A stretch of 64,000 nucleotides of DNA, taken from NCBI RefSeq assembly GCF_002871945.2, contig NZ_CP126963.1:806001-870000 (forward strand), in the 5' to 3' direction. How positions within the stretch are numbered: the stretch's first letter is position 1; the number at the start of each line of letters is the position of its first letter. The translations under genes and the position numbers were made by a program. This DNA is from Gleimia hominis. Lineage in GTDB: Bacteria > Actinomycetota > Actinomycetes > Actinomycetales > Actinomycetaceae. This document shows, piece after piece, positions 50,757 through 59,784 of this stretch. Below the pieces are notes generated by a model. It saw only the letters and a list, made by a program, of their open reading frames with translations, ran no database searches and was not told where the DNA came from.

Positions 50757-52540
50757 TGCGTAATCCTTTCGCGTGGGTGCATAAACTGCCTTGCGTGACT
50801 AGACTGCCTCATGAGCTTTTGGTAGTTGCTATTACTACTAAGTTCTTGGTGTGTACCGCAGGCGGCAATACAACCGTTGTCTAGCACTACAATCTGGTCA
50901 GCTCCTTTAATGACCTCAGGTTTATGTCCGATAACCAACACGGTGCGTCCTTTTGCTAGCCGAGTGAGTGCTCGTTGTATTTGTGCTTCCGCCTCCGGAT
51001 CCGTATATGCCGTGGCCTCGTCCAAAATGAGGATCGGGGTATCCATGAGCAGCACGCGAGCAATCGCTATTCTGCCCCGTTGCCCACCTGAAAGTTGGAT
51101 TTCATCGCCGTATACCGTGTCGTACCCGTTGGGAAGCGCGACTATCTCCTCATGAATATTTGCGGCTTTCGCCGCCGCCACGATGTCTTCAAATACCGCT
51201 TCCGGACGGCCCAGCGAAATGTTGTCTCGAATCGAAGCACGCACTAACTGCGAATTCTGTAGAACAAACCCCACTGTTTTATACAGCGCGCGAGTATCCA
51301 TCTGGCGAATATCAACCCCACCGATAAACACCGCCCCGGCTTGGACGTCGAAGAATCTTGCAAGCAAAGAAGCAACTGTTGACTTGCCTGAACCAGACGG
51401 CCCAATTAGTGCTGTTACATTACCTTGAGGAATACGCAAAGAAAACGATTTTACAGCTGGATCTGGATCATCCTCACCCGCATATCCAAAGGTGACACTT
51501 TTGAACTCAACGTCGTACGCATGCGCAGTGTTACCAGTTTCAACCGAGGGTAACTGCTCTGTGTTAAGCAGTTTTACAATCCGATAGGCCGCCGCACCTG
51601 CTGTTTGATACGACCAATTAAGGGTCGCGAAAATCGTTATAGTTCGCGGAAGCAGCAGTGCAATCAAGGTTGTGGCCATGACCTGCGCCGGCTCAACCCA
51701 CCCGGCAGTGATCAGCGCGGCTCCAACCGCGAGGTTGATCGCAAGAATCAGCGGAACTGAAACTACAGCCTCCCCCACCGATGCGATCTTCATCAGCGGA
51801 CCACACCAGCCTATATAAAATCTCCTGAACTCCTCAGTGGCTTCCCGGTACTGCCTGTGGGCCTGCCCTGTTCTGCCAAACGCTTTCACTACCGTAATTC
51901 CCGCTACAAAATCGAGCATGGTTGTGCTGATGCGAGCGAGCTTGGTATCCATCTGCATGGTTTTATCTCCCATTCCGCGGGTTTCATACGCCATAACCAC
52001 CGCGTAAACTGGGATGGTTGAGATTGCTAAAAGTCCCAATCGCCAATCCAGAAAAAATGCGTAGGCGAGCGTAAGCACAGGTTGTATCACTGCGGTAGTC
52101 ATCTCTACGGGTGCGTGTGCTACCAGATGGTGGATCTGCTTGATGTCATCATGCAGACTTTTGCGTACCCGCCCGGAATTTGTTTCCGTGAACCACCCTA
52201 GTGGCGCCCTAGCCAGCCGATCTACCACCTGTTTGCGCAATAGATACCCTAGTTTTAGATCCGCGAAATGTGTTATAACCAACGCGCCAAAATAAAACCC
52301 TAGGCGCAATGAGAACGCAGCTAGGAGCCAAAACAGAATAGGCTTAACGCGCGATGTGTCTGCGCCGTTTAACCACACGTTCCCAAGTTCCACCAGCGCA
52401 ACGTAGGGAGCTACCGCCAGGACTGCTGCCACCATCGCTAAAACTCTTGCTACGAGGATCCGCTTCGAGATTGGCGCAAGCACTTTTTTTAGCGCTTTTT
52501 GACCACCCCTGAGACTAATTGGTGCAGCATTGTCACTCAT
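50753..52540 (-). CDS. ABC half-transporter (ATP-binding and permease), YbtP/IrtA-like
   Basis: A 595-residue ABC protein with six predicted membrane segments and a C-terminal ATPase: Walker A LIGPSGSGKSTVASLLARFF, signature LSGGQRGRIAIARVLLMD and LILDEATAYTDPEAEAQ. The variant EATAYTD (instead of EATSSLD) is seen in the IrtA/YbtP-type subunits, which supports the comparison. It lacks the N-terminal siderophore-interacting domain of mycobacterial IrtA, so it cannot reduce iron by itself. The start overlaps the ECF ATPase by 8 bases, and its stop overlaps the partner's ATG. Confidence 0.85.
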   Translation of the reverse strand: MSDNAAPISLRGGQKALKKVLAPISKRILVARVLAMVAAVLAVAPYVALVELGNVWLNGADTSRVKPILFWLLAAFSLRLGFYFGALVITHFADLKLGYLLRKQVVDRLARAPLGWFTETNSGRVRKSLHDDIKQIHHLVAHAPVEMTTAVIQPVLTLAYAFFLDWRLGLLAISTIPVYAVVMAYETRGMGDKTMQMDTKLARISTTMLDFVAGITVVKAFGRTGQAHRQYREATEEFRRFYIGWCGPLMKIASVGEAVVSVPLILAINLAVGAALITAGWVEPAQVMATTLIALLLPRTITIFATLNWSYQTAGAAAYRIVKLLNTEQLPSVETGNTAHAYDVEFKSVTFGYAGEDDPDPAVKSFSLRIPQGNVTALIGPSGSGKSTVASLLARFFDVQAGAVFIGGVDIRQMDTRALYKTVGFVLQNSQLVRASIRDNISLGRPEAVFEDIVAAAKAANIHEEIVALPNGYDTVYGDEIQLSGGQRGRIAIARVLLMDTPILILDEATAYTDPEAEAQIQRALTRLAKGRTVLVIGHKPEVIKGADQIVVLDNGCIAACGTHQELSSNSNYQKLMRQSSHARQFMHPRERITQ

Positions 52541-54209
52541 GCTTGTTTCCTTCCAAACCGGTGCATGTTTTCTTCTTACCCCTGGACGACCCGGACGGCG
52601 CCAGATCTATTCGGTAGTCGGCGCATGCATTAATAAACTCCGCATCATGGCTGAGGATAATGACGACTCTTCCTTCGTTCGTTAACTCACGTATTTTTGT
52701 GGCTACTGACTGCAGGTGCCTGTAGTCCACCCCCGACGTGGGTTCATCAAATATCAAAACCTTGCAATCCTGGGCAAGCGCTGTTGCAATCACAAGCCGT
52801 TGCTGCTGCCCACCCGATAGGGAAAGCGGGTGGGCAGCAGCCTGGTCTGCTAACCCTAGAGACTGCAGAACCCCGATTGGTGCCTCATTGTCCACGCGGG
52901 ATGCGAACAACTGGTGGCCAACGTCTTGCATCACTAAGAAGCAATCAGAGTTATGCAATGACCTACATTGACCATCCACACCTACGAGTACTCGCACTGC
53001 TTCTGTGTCACCCCTTTTCTTGCAGATCTTTTTGAAACCGCACAGCGCGTTAGCTAACGTCGTTTTCCCAACCCCATTTGGACCAGTAACTGCCGTTACC
53101 GCACCGGCTGGAAAAAACATTTGCGGGTAGGTGATGTTCTTTCTGCGCGAGATCTTCACAATCAGACCTTTTAGCAGCAGACCACCTTTTGTGGCGGGGG
53201 TGGCCAGGTTCGAGGGCTGTTGGCGTGAAAAGCTCTTTTTTGACCGCTGTGGCTGATCAAACTGCGCCGCAGGCAAGCGTTGCAGGGCAACGCACTCCAA
53301 ACTCCGTAGGCCTAACTGCTTACGTTTCTTATCGGACAGCGCGAAAAACTCTTCGCCCGTATACGTAGCTTTCGCCCGACCGTCTTGCAGGTACACCGCC
53401 GTATCAATAAGCCCGTTAAGATAATGGACCCTATGCTCGGCAATCAGCACCGTTTTCCCCAGTTTCCGCAAAAGATCGAGTGTGCGCCGCAGTTGAGAGA
53501 TTGCTGCTTCGTCTAGATTCGACGTGGGCTCGTCGAGAACCACAACCGGAGTGTCTTGCCCAAGCGCAACACCGCACGCAACGCGTTGCAGTTGACCACC
53601 TGACAGGTGAGAAAGCAAGCTAGCACGCAAACTGTTTATGCCCATCAACTCACAAGCAGTTCCCACGGTTTGTTGGATTCTCTCCAGGCCCCAACCGTAG
53701 TTAGCTGGAGCAAATACGAGTTCCGAGTCAACATCAGTGGTGAAGAACTGTCGTCTAGGATTCTGCGCGACATTAGCGATTATTCTCCCGGCGTTCACAA
53801 GTGGGGTGGTTGCCACATCAGTTTCGCCGATCTTTACATAACCGTAGTATTCTCCCGCGTAAAAATGTGGAACCAACCCGGTCACCATCCGTAAGACCGT
53901 TGACTTTCCGCAACCTGAGGCACCGCACAGAAGAGTGGTTGAGCCGGGTTCTAAAGCTAGATTTAGGTCTTGCACAGCGCATTCATTTCTTCCACCGTGC
54001 AAGTAGTTGAAGCCAGCGTTGCGCAACACTACTCGCTCACCGACTCGGCCAACTCCCTCATAAAAACTTTCAAAAGCGGCGTCGTCGGTTGCGCACTGGT
54101 CATTATCCAACATATGAGTGGCACTGGTCTGAAGCGCAATGTTGCTTTTGCCTCGGCGTAGGTTGCTTGCCCGCAAAAACGACGTTAATGCTGAAAGCCT
54201 CGGATGCAT
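52533..54209 (-). CDS. ECF transporter double ATP-binding protein
   Basis: A 558-residue protein with two fused ABC ATPase domains (CbiO/EcfA type), the energising pair of an ECF importer. Domain 1: LCGASGCGKSTVLRMVTG, HLSGGQLQRVACGVAL, VVVLDEPTSNLD. Domain 2: VTGPNGVGKTTLANALCG, LSLSGGQQQRLVIATAL, LIFDEPTSGVD. The frame continues to 54257, but the ATG at 54209 (MHPRLSALTS) coincides with the stop of the T-component gene (TGATG) and is the better start. Fused EcfA proteins are usual in Actinobacteria and Mollicutes. The partners are the T and S genes upstream. Confidence 0.9.
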   Translation of the reverse strand: MHPRLSALTSFLRASNLRRGKSNIALQTSATHMLDNDQCATDDAAFESFYEGVGRVGERVVLRNAGFNYLHGGRNECAVQDLNLALEPGSTTLLCGASGCGKSTVLRMVTGLVPHFYAGEYYGYVKIGETDVATTPLVNAGRIIANVAQNPRRQFFTTDVDSELVFAPANYGWGLERIQQTVGTACELMGINSLRASLLSHLSGGQLQRVACGVALGQDTPVVVLDEPTSNLDEAAISQLRRTLDLLRKLGKTVLIAEHRVHYLNGLIDTAVYLQDGRAKATYTGEEFFALSDKKRKQLGLRSLECVALQRLPAAQFDQPQRSKKSFSRQQPSNLATPATKGGLLLKGLIVKISRRKNITYPQMFFPAGAVTAVTGPNGVGKTTLANALCGFKKICKKRGDTEAVRVLVGVDGQCRSLHNSDCFLVMQDVGHQLFASRVDNEAPIGVLQSLGLADQAAAHPLSLSGGQQQRLVIATALAQDCKVLIFDEPTSGVDYRHLQSVATKIRELTNEGRVVIILSHDAEFINACADYRIDLAPSGSSRGKKKTCTGLEGNKHE

Positions 54210-55099
54210 CAAACCCCTCCAAATCCAAGCCCGAGCCCAACTCCAAGCCCAAGACATGGTTGGCCAACTAATGCATGGGCAGACCCGCCCATTAGCACGG
54301 AATGCAGATACTCGTCCACGTTCAAATATTCCGTGTGCACTATCGCAACTATCGCCGCGGTAATCGCAAGCAGCACCGCGTCGGAAAGCTGAAACCGGTG
54401 TACTCGCACCGGGGTGGGCCGCGCATTGGCACCGACGCCTCGCAGCAAAGCAGAAGCCGCTAAATCATCACTCGAACGCGCCGCCGCTGCTAGCGCAGGT
54501 ACCGCTACTCGTTCAGCAGTGAGCACCGGGTGCGTAACTAGTGCTATTCCGGTATATCCACGTAGCTGCATCGCCTGCCAAACCAGCTTGAACTGCCCAA
54601 AAGCCACTGGAAGAAATCGGAATAACACCGCGAACGGAACAACTACGCGGATCGGAACACGCAGTCGGTGCAAAATTTCAACAAGATCGGAAATATGGAT
54701 CGCGGTGAGGAACCAAACTGCACTCAGCAGCGCAAGTAGTAGTTTCAAACTCCAGTACGCGCTAATTCCCAAAACGTGGGTTAAAAGGTTAGGCCAAGCT
54801 AGTGGAAGATACCGCAGGCCCAACAAAGCAAAGTATGTGCCCGCAAGCCCGAGCGCAACCCCAGTTCTGCCGGTGAATCCGATTGCCGCGGCGAATGCGC
54901 ATGCGACCAGCACAAGAATGAATGTTGCGCTTTGCGGATGCCACGCGACCCAGTTAGTTGCGGCGAGCAGGATAATGCCCGTTCGAGGGTCCACCTGACT
55001 GCTCGTGTTCGCTTTTGCCCCACCCCGGTGTTTACGCTGCATTGCCGTAGCGCCCGGTTTGCCCATTGTCTGTATCTGCATTAGACGAGGCCCGTCCAT
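54209..55099 (-). CDS. ECF transporter T component
   Basis: The transmembrane EcfT (CbiQ) subunit that links the ATPases with the substrate-binding S component. It has five to six membrane segments and the two coupling-helix-type motifs: AMQLRGYTGIAL and LAASALLRGVGANARP, both variants of the conserved A-x-x-x-R-G. The open frame begins at 55330 inside the S gene, but the ATG at 55099, five bases after the S stop, is the probable start (about 296 residues). The C-terminus is a short Gly/Leu repeat (LGLGVGLGLGFGGV) encoded by repeated CCAAGCCC-like DNA, an odd addition. Confidence 0.85.
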   Translation of the reverse strand: MDGPRLMQIQTMGKPGATAMQRKHRGGAKANTSSQVDPRTGIILLAATNWVAWHPQSATFILVLVACAFAAAIGFTGRTGVALGLAGTYFALLGLRYLPLAWPNLLTHVLGISAYWSLKLLLALLSAVWFLTAIHISDLVEILHRLRVPIRVVVPFAVLFRFLPVAFGQFKLVWQAMQLRGYTGIALVTHPVLTAERVAVPALAAAARSSDDLAASALLRGVGANARPTPVRVHRFQLSDAVLLAITAAIVAIVHTEYLNVDEYLHSVLMGGSAHALVGQPCLGLGVGLGLGFGGV

Positions 55100-55104
55100 T
55101 TGCC

Positions 55105-55752
55105 TTAGACGAGGCCAGCGCGTCGAAAATGCTTGCCCAGCATCTTGTTCCCCAAGTAACCCGATCCCAGGGCCAGCGCGAACACTACGCAGGTCCAGAT
55201 GATAAGAGTGGTGTTCGTAAACAAAGCGCCCCACGCTTTCGCGTACGCTGGGTTCTGCATGGATTCTTCTATGTATTTCAAGTATCCGGACCGATCCCAA
55301 AACATTGGTAGAAGCGGCCCAATTAACCAAAGTGAAAAGACAGCGTACGCAAGGGAGTTTTTAGTTCGGTTGGCAAAACCACCAGTAGCTGCCACTAGGC
55401 CACCCACAAATCCTAGGATCGTGGAAGTAAGTGGGGTTAGGAACGAGTGCCCTGTAACCACCATCAGTAAGCCCACTAATAGCCCTAGAACAGCAAGCGC
55501 CCACACGGTTGGAGTACGCGCCATAAACAAGGTTATGACCAGAGCATTCGCTATCAGACCGATGCTCCACCCCACCAAGCTTCCCGCGGGCGATAAGACC
55601 CCGAGCATTCCGGTGGCAAATAAAATCACGAAGTATAGGGCGGCAAATACGCCAATATTCACGAGGTACCGCACCAGCGATGTGGAATCACTACCCTTTA
55701 AGATGCGTGCTCCATTTGAGCCTTGTGCGGATTCAGTTTTTGGGAGAGTCAT
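55105..55752 (-). CDS. ECF transporter S component, MptD/Trep_Strep type
   Basis: A 215-residue integral membrane protein with about five to six helices, matching the Trep_Strep/MptD family of ECF S components; blocks such as VGWSIGLIANALVITLFMA, TGHSFLTPLTSTILGF and GGLVAATGGFANRTKNSLAY are typical. Its substrate is not firmly known; the family often accompanies ferric siderophore or metal uptake genes. It is the first gene of the six-gene operon S-T-A-IrtA-IrtB-TetR. The ATG at 55752 has an SD GGAGGATA. A DtxR-like box lies 22 bases upstream of the start. Confidence 0.85.
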   Translation of the reverse strand: MTLPKTESAQGSNGARILKGSDSTSLVRYLVNIGVFAALYFVILFATGMLGVLSPAGSLVGWSIGLIANALVITLFMARTPTVWALAVLGLLVGLLMVVTGHSFLTPLTSTILGFVGGLVAATGGFANRTKNSLAYAVFSLWLIGPLLPMFWDRSGYLKYIEESMQNPAYAKAWGALFTNTTLIIWTCVVFALALGSGYLGNKMLGKHFRRAGLV

Positions 55753-55773
55753 GTTTATCCTCCAGGATCAAAT

Positions 55774-55792
55774 CTAGATAAGGCCACCCTAA
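55774..55792 (-). promoter_or_regulatory. DtxR/IdeR-like operator before the ECF operon
   Basis: On the minus strand, TTAGGGTGGCCTTATCTAG matches the DtxR consensus TTAGGTTAGSCTAACCTWA at 14 of 19 positions. It overlaps a plausible -10 box (TTATCT), with TGGCAT 17 bases upstream as -35. Iron-bound repressor here would shut off the uptake operon. Confidence 0.5.
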
Positions 55793-55926
55793 CACAGAAT
55801 GCCATTCTTAATTAAGTCCAGCGAGAGTTACGGAGTCCATATCTAAAGCTTCGAAGAGCGCCCACACCTTTCGGCGGTTAGAGTGGAAAAGCATCGTTTT
55901 CAAACAGCGTCAAGGAGGAGCGGACC

Positions 55927-57405
55927 ATGAAACGATTCGACGGACTGGAACAGCACGATCCCAAGAAACCATCCACAACTGAAACGGGTGCGGTAAGGGA
56001 AAGCGACGCGGACTCCCTCAGTGTCGGACCAGACGGCCCACTACTGCTACACGACGTAGCACTAGTAGAAAAGCTTGCGCGTTTTGACCGCGAACGCATT
56101 CCCGAACGCAGCCCTCACGCTAAAGGCGCCGGAGCATTCGGTGAGCTAACTATCACGCACGACGTGTCTAAATACACGAAAGCCAAACTCTTCCAACCGG
56201 GTACGAAAACGCCAATGCTCGCCCGGTTCTCAACCGTCGCTGGAGAACAGGGTTCGCCCGACACGTGGCGTGACGTTCGCGGATTCGCACTCAAGTTCTA
56301 CACCGAGGATGGAAACTTCGACCTCGTCGGCAACAACACGCCCATCTTCTTCGTGCGCGACCCCATGAAATTCCCCGATTTCATCCACTCGCAAAAACGC
56401 ACCCCAGACTCCGGGCTGCGTTCGAACAACATGCAGTGGGATTTTTGGTCTCTCTCCCCCGAAAGCGCGCACCAAGTTGCCTACCTAATGGGTGACCGCG
56501 GAATCCCCAAGACTTACCGGAACATGAACGGCTACGGCTCACACACCTACATGTGGGTCAACGAGCAGGGGGAACGCTACTGGGTTAAATACCATTTCCT
56601 TACCGAACAGGGCGTTGAAGGACTCACCAACGAAGAAGCCGAGAAACTAGCGGGAACCGACCCTGATTTCCACCGGCAAGACCTGTTCGACGCCATTGCT
56701 CGCGGCGACTACCCCACGTGGCGTTTCGAAGTGCAAATCATGCCGTACGAAGAAGCGAAGACCTACCGGTTTAATCCGTTTGACCTCACTAAAACCTGGT
56801 CGCAAAAAGACTACCCGCGCATTCCGGTGGGTCACTTTACTCTGAACCAAAACCCCGTGAACTACTACGCGCAGATCGAGCAGGCGGCGTTCAGTCCCTC
56901 GAACATGGTGCCGGGAACCGGGGTTTCCCCCGATAAGATGCTGCTCGGCCGTGTATTCTCTTACCCCGACGCGCAACGCAACCGGTTGGGCACGAACTTC
57001 AACCAACTACCTGTTAACCGGCCGATCGTGAACACGAACTCGTATGACAAAGAAGGAGCGATGCAGTTCTTCCACTCCGGAGACGCGCCCGTATACGCTC
57101 CGAACTCGTACGAACGCGCGTTCCAAGACGAACAGGGCCCGGTTGACAACGGTTGGGAAGCGGACGGTGAACTTGTGCGAGCCGCGTACTCACTGCACGA
57201 AGAAGATGACGACTGGGGGCAAGCACACGACCTCGTGCGCAACGTAATGGACGAGGCCGCGCGCACCCGCCTGGTCGACACCGTCAGCGGAATGCTACTC
57301 GACGGGGTCGATGACCACGTTGCCCGCCAAGCGATCGACTACTGGAAACACATTGACACCGAAACCGGAGAGAAAATCGAAGCAAAATACACGCAGAATA
57401 AGTAA
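55927..57405 (+). CDS. katA: Monofunctional haem catalase
   Basis: A 492-residue small-subunit (clade 3) catalase that decomposes hydrogen peroxide. Catalytic His64 is in [14 protein letters not shown] (usually ERVVHAKG), the distal Asn is in [12 protein letters not shown], and the proximal haem ligand is Tyr346 in [14 protein letters not shown] (usually RLFSYGDTHRYRLG). The SD AAGGAGGAG is very strong. It is divergent from the ECF operon, with which it shares a 174-base regulatory spacer, so iron uptake and peroxide removal may be coordinated. Its 3' end is tandemly repeated downstream. Confidence 0.95.
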   Translation: MKRFDGLEQHDPKKPSTTETGAVRESDADSLSVGPDGPLLLHDVALVEKLARFDRERIPERSPHAKGAGAFGELTITHDVSKYTKAKLFQPGTKTPMLARFSTVAGEQGSPDTWRDVRGFALKFYTEDGNFDLVGNNTPIFFVRDPMKFPDFIHSQKRTPDSGLRSNNMQWDFWSLSPESAHQVAYLMGDRGIPKTYRNMNGYGSHTYMWVNEQGERYWVKYHFLTEQGVEGLTNEEAEKLAGTDPDFHRQDLFDAIARGDYPTWRFEVQIMPYEEAKTYRFNPFDLTKTWSQKDYPRIPVGHFTLNQNPVNYYAQIEQAAFSPSNMVPGTGVSPDKMLLGRVFSYPDAQRNRLGTNFNQLPVNRPIVNTNSYDKEGAMQFFHSGDAPVYAPNSYERAFQDEQGPVDNGWEADGELVRAAYSLHEEDDDWGQAHDLVRNVMDEAARTRLVDTVSGMLLDGVDDHVARQAIDYWKHIDTETGEKIEAKYTQNK

Positions 57406-57475
57406 CGTGCTGGCAAATGCAAAATACACGCAAAATAAATAGTGCGTGGGCAGGCGCCAAATACAAGCAAACCAA
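57382..57475 (+). repeat. Tandem copies of the katA 3' end including the stop codon
   Basis: The last 24 bases of katA (GCAAAATACACGCAGAATAA...) recur as GCAAAATACACGCAAAATAA at 57420 and GCCAAATACAAGCAAACCAA at 57458, each followed by an in-register stop. The unit is about 38 bases, becoming more degenerate downstream. Confidence 0.75.
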
Positions 57476-57543
57476 GTAAGGTTGCAGCCAGCGCGAAGCC
57501 GGCGCTGTATATAGCGACGCAGGCTCACTCTGCTGCGGTTGTA

Positions 57544-57584
57544 TGAGTCCGGGGGCAGGCGCACCAACGCGGCCCCCGGATTCA
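57544..57584 (+). terminator. Hairpin between katA and the second Fec-type operon
   Basis: TGAGTCCGGGGGC (57544-57556) pairs with GCCCCCGGATTCA (57572-57584), 13 pairs with one G-U. No U-run follows, so termination is likely but not certain. Confidence 0.6.
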
Positions 57585-57655
57585 TGTGTGCTAGGGTAAT
57601 TATCACGCTTTTGCGTGGGAAAATACGTTTCCACCCGTTTTTGAGAGAAAGATAG

Positions 57656-58783
57656 TTGAAGAATTTAAAGCGCTTATCCATCGCATCACTCAGTGCCATC
57701 ACCCTCACACTCACGATGGCGGCCTGCACAACCTCAACGGATAACAAAGCAGACAGCAGCCCCTCTGCAACCAGCAGTTCAGCGCAGACATCGAAAAGTG
57801 AAATAGCATTCACCGACCAGGCCGATCACGAAGTTAAAGTCAAAGCTCCCGTTGACCGCATGGTCGTCTTGCAACACCACTCGCTCGACATTCTGGCTCA
57901 GCTGGGAGCGCAAGACAAAGTGGTGGGTACCGAAGCAAAATGGGAACGCGACCTCGGTGACTACATGAAAGACGTCTTCCCCGGAGTTGAAGACCTCCCC
58001 ACGCCCGGCGACTTAAAATCCATGAACGTTGAGCAAGTCGCGGCCCTCAAACCAGACATCGTGATTGTCGCTTCCCAGGCGAACCCTGAGGACCTCAAGA
58101 AACTAGACTCCTTGAAGATTCCCTACGCGACCGTTTCTCTGCGTGCCGAAGGGAAGCAGAAAGAAGCGCAGAACCCACGCCTGGCGAACTCTGACAAAGC
58201 GTACACCGACGGGCTCAAGTGGAGCGTTGAAACGCTAGGTAAACTAACAGGCAAGGAAGATAAGGCGAAAGAATTGTGGCAGTTCGTTGAAGACTCGCGC
58301 GACCACGTTGAAAAAGCAGTCGGAGAAGTACCCGACGACCAGCGGGTCAAAGTATTCGTCGCCAACGAAGGTGACCAAACCTACGGAAACGACAAATACG
58401 TGGGCGCCCAGCTGCTCCGCGCAGGCGCTGTGAACGTTGCTGCAGACGACATTCAAGGCTACAAACCATACAACTTTGAACAAGTTGTCAAGTGGGATCC
58501 GGACTACGTGATCGTCCAGGACCGTTACCCGGAGGTACTTGAATCCGTAAAGAACGACGCGAAGTGGCAAGCGCTGCGGGCCGTGAAAGAAGGTAACGTA
58601 ATCGAAGCGCCATACTGGACGAAACCGTGGGGTAACCCCGATACCGATTCGATGGCACTTGGTGAACTATTCTTAGCTCACAAGTTCTACCCAGACAAAG
58701 TTAGCGCCGACTACGTTAAAGAACGCGCTCAGGACTTCTACAGCAAGTTCTACGGAGTGGAGTTCAAAGGCAAAGTAGATTGA
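57656..58783 (+). CDS. Ferric-siderophore-type ABC substrate-binding lipoprotein
   Basis: A 375-residue lipoprotein of the FhuD/FepB-type class III binding-protein fold. The start is TTG at 57656 after GAGAGAAAG. The signal LSIASLSAITLTLTMAAC ends in lipobox MAAC. Then FTDQADHEVKVKAPVDRMVVL, GAQDKVVGTE and VAALKPDIVIVASQANPED, as is usual for siderophore binders, with the C-terminal lobe containing AQLLRAGAVNVA. It is followed, with 4-base overlaps, by permease and ATPase, so this is a complete importer, intact unlike the paralogous operon at 44-48 kb. The ligand is not known. Confidence 0.9.
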   Translation: MKNLKRLSIASLSAITLTLTMAACTTSTDNKADSSPSATSSSAQTSKSEIAFTDQADHEVKVKAPVDRMVVLQHHSLDILAQLGAQDKVVGTEAKWERDLGDYMKDVFPGVEDLPTPGDLKSMNVEQVAALKPDIVIVASQANPEDLKKLDSLKIPYATVSLRAEGKQKEAQNPRLANSDKAYTDGLKWSVETLGKLTGKEDKAKELWQFVEDSRDHVEKAVGEVPDDQRVKVFVANEGDQTYGNDKYVGAQLLRAGAVNVAADDIQGYKPYNFEQVVKWDPDYVIVQDRYPEVLESVKNDAKWQALRAVKEGNVIEAPYWTKPWGNPDTDSMALGELFLAHKFYPDKVSADYVKERAQDFYSKFYGVEFKGKVD

Positions 58784-59784
58784 GCGTTAGGCGCATAAGC
58801 GCAGTGGCAGGGTTCGTAGCCCTGCCACTCGTGCTTGCAACCATTTGCGCCGGTGTGGGCAAATACCACATTGCCCCGGGCACCATCTGGCGCTCAATCA
58901 TCGACCTCGTATTCGCTCAAGATGCAGCGGACCCGCAGGCATACACGCTGCTAACCCAAGTGCGGCTACCGCGCGTATTCGGAGCAGTCGTTGTCGGAGC
59001 AGGCCTCGCGGTCTCTGGCGCAATCTACCAAGCAGTTTTCCGCAACCCACTGTGCTCGCCCTACACCCTGGGCGTATCCAACGGCGCCGGATTCGGCGCT
59101 GCCCTAGCGATCCTCACACTCGGAAGCGGACTCGCCGTTCAAGCCAGCGCCGTCGTCATGGCTTTAATTGCCGTCGGACTCACCTTTTTATTCGCCTCCA
59201 CTTCGCGCGGTAACGCGAGCGCACTGATACTGTCGGGAATCCTCGTGGGCGCACTGTTCGCATCCCTCACAGCTCTAATCAAGTTCGTTGCAGACCCATA
59301 CGAAAAACTGCCCCAAATCATTTTCTGGCTCATGGGTTCCATCGCCTCGATTGGTCCCGATAGCCTCAAAACCACTTTGCCCGCCTACATCCTCATTCTC
59401 GTGCTCATCGCCGGATTACTGTGGCGCCTGACCGTCATCAGCGTCGATGAAACGTTCGCCCAATCCGTTGGCGTGCAAGTACGCCGCGACCGCACTATTG
59501 CGCTAATCATGGCTTCTGCCTTGGCGTCACTGTGCATTTCAATCGCCGGCGTGATCGGTTGGGTCGGTATCGTCGTCCCCCACTACGCACGCATGATTGT
59601 GGGGCCACAAATGCGCGCGGTGTTTGGCGCATCCATCTCTTTAGGTGCCTCATTTATGCTGCTCATCGACCTTTTTGCCCGCACCCTGATAGCCGGTGAA
59701 CTACCCGTAGGCGTGTTAACCGGCGTGGTTGGCCTACCGCTGTTCTTACTACTCGTGTTTCGCAGAAAGATCCGGTTCGTATGA
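58780..59784 (+). CDS. FecCD-family iron ABC transporter permease
   Basis: A 334-residue permease with about ten membrane helices. It contains RLPRVFGAVVVGAGLAVSGA, AVFRNPLCSPYTLGVSNGAGFGAAL and GVIGWVGIVVPHYARMIVG, all hallmarks of BtuC/FecCD. The start is TTG at 58780 overlapping the binding-protein stop (TTGA), and the stop overlaps the ATPase ATG. It forms a dimer through which the chelate passes. It is a diverged paralogue of the permease at 47079-48074. Confidence 0.92.
   Translation: MSVRRISAVAGFVALPLVLATICAGVGKYHIAPGTIWRSIIDLVFAQDAADPQAYTLLTQVRLPRVFGAVVVGAGLAVSGAIYQAVFRNPLCSPYTLGVSNGAGFGAALAILTLGSGLAVQASAVVMALIAVGLTFLFASTSRGNASALILSGILVGALFASLTALIKFVADPYEKLPQIIFWLMGSIASIGPDSLKTTLPAYILILVLIAGLLWRLTVISVDETFAQSVGVQVRRDRTIALIMASALASLCISIAGVIGWVGIVVPHYARMIVGPQMRAVFGASISLGASFMLLIDLFARTLIAGELPVGVLTGVVGLPLFLLLVFRRKIRFV

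Noticed and set aside
55105..55330. N-terminal extension of the ECF T component over the S gene
   Set aside because: The extension is in another frame of the S gene and lacks membrane character; the ATG at 55099 fits operon spacing.
57600..57620. DtxR-like site before the second Fec-type operon
   Set aside because: The best alignment around CTAGGGTAATTATCAC matched the consensus too poorly to call.
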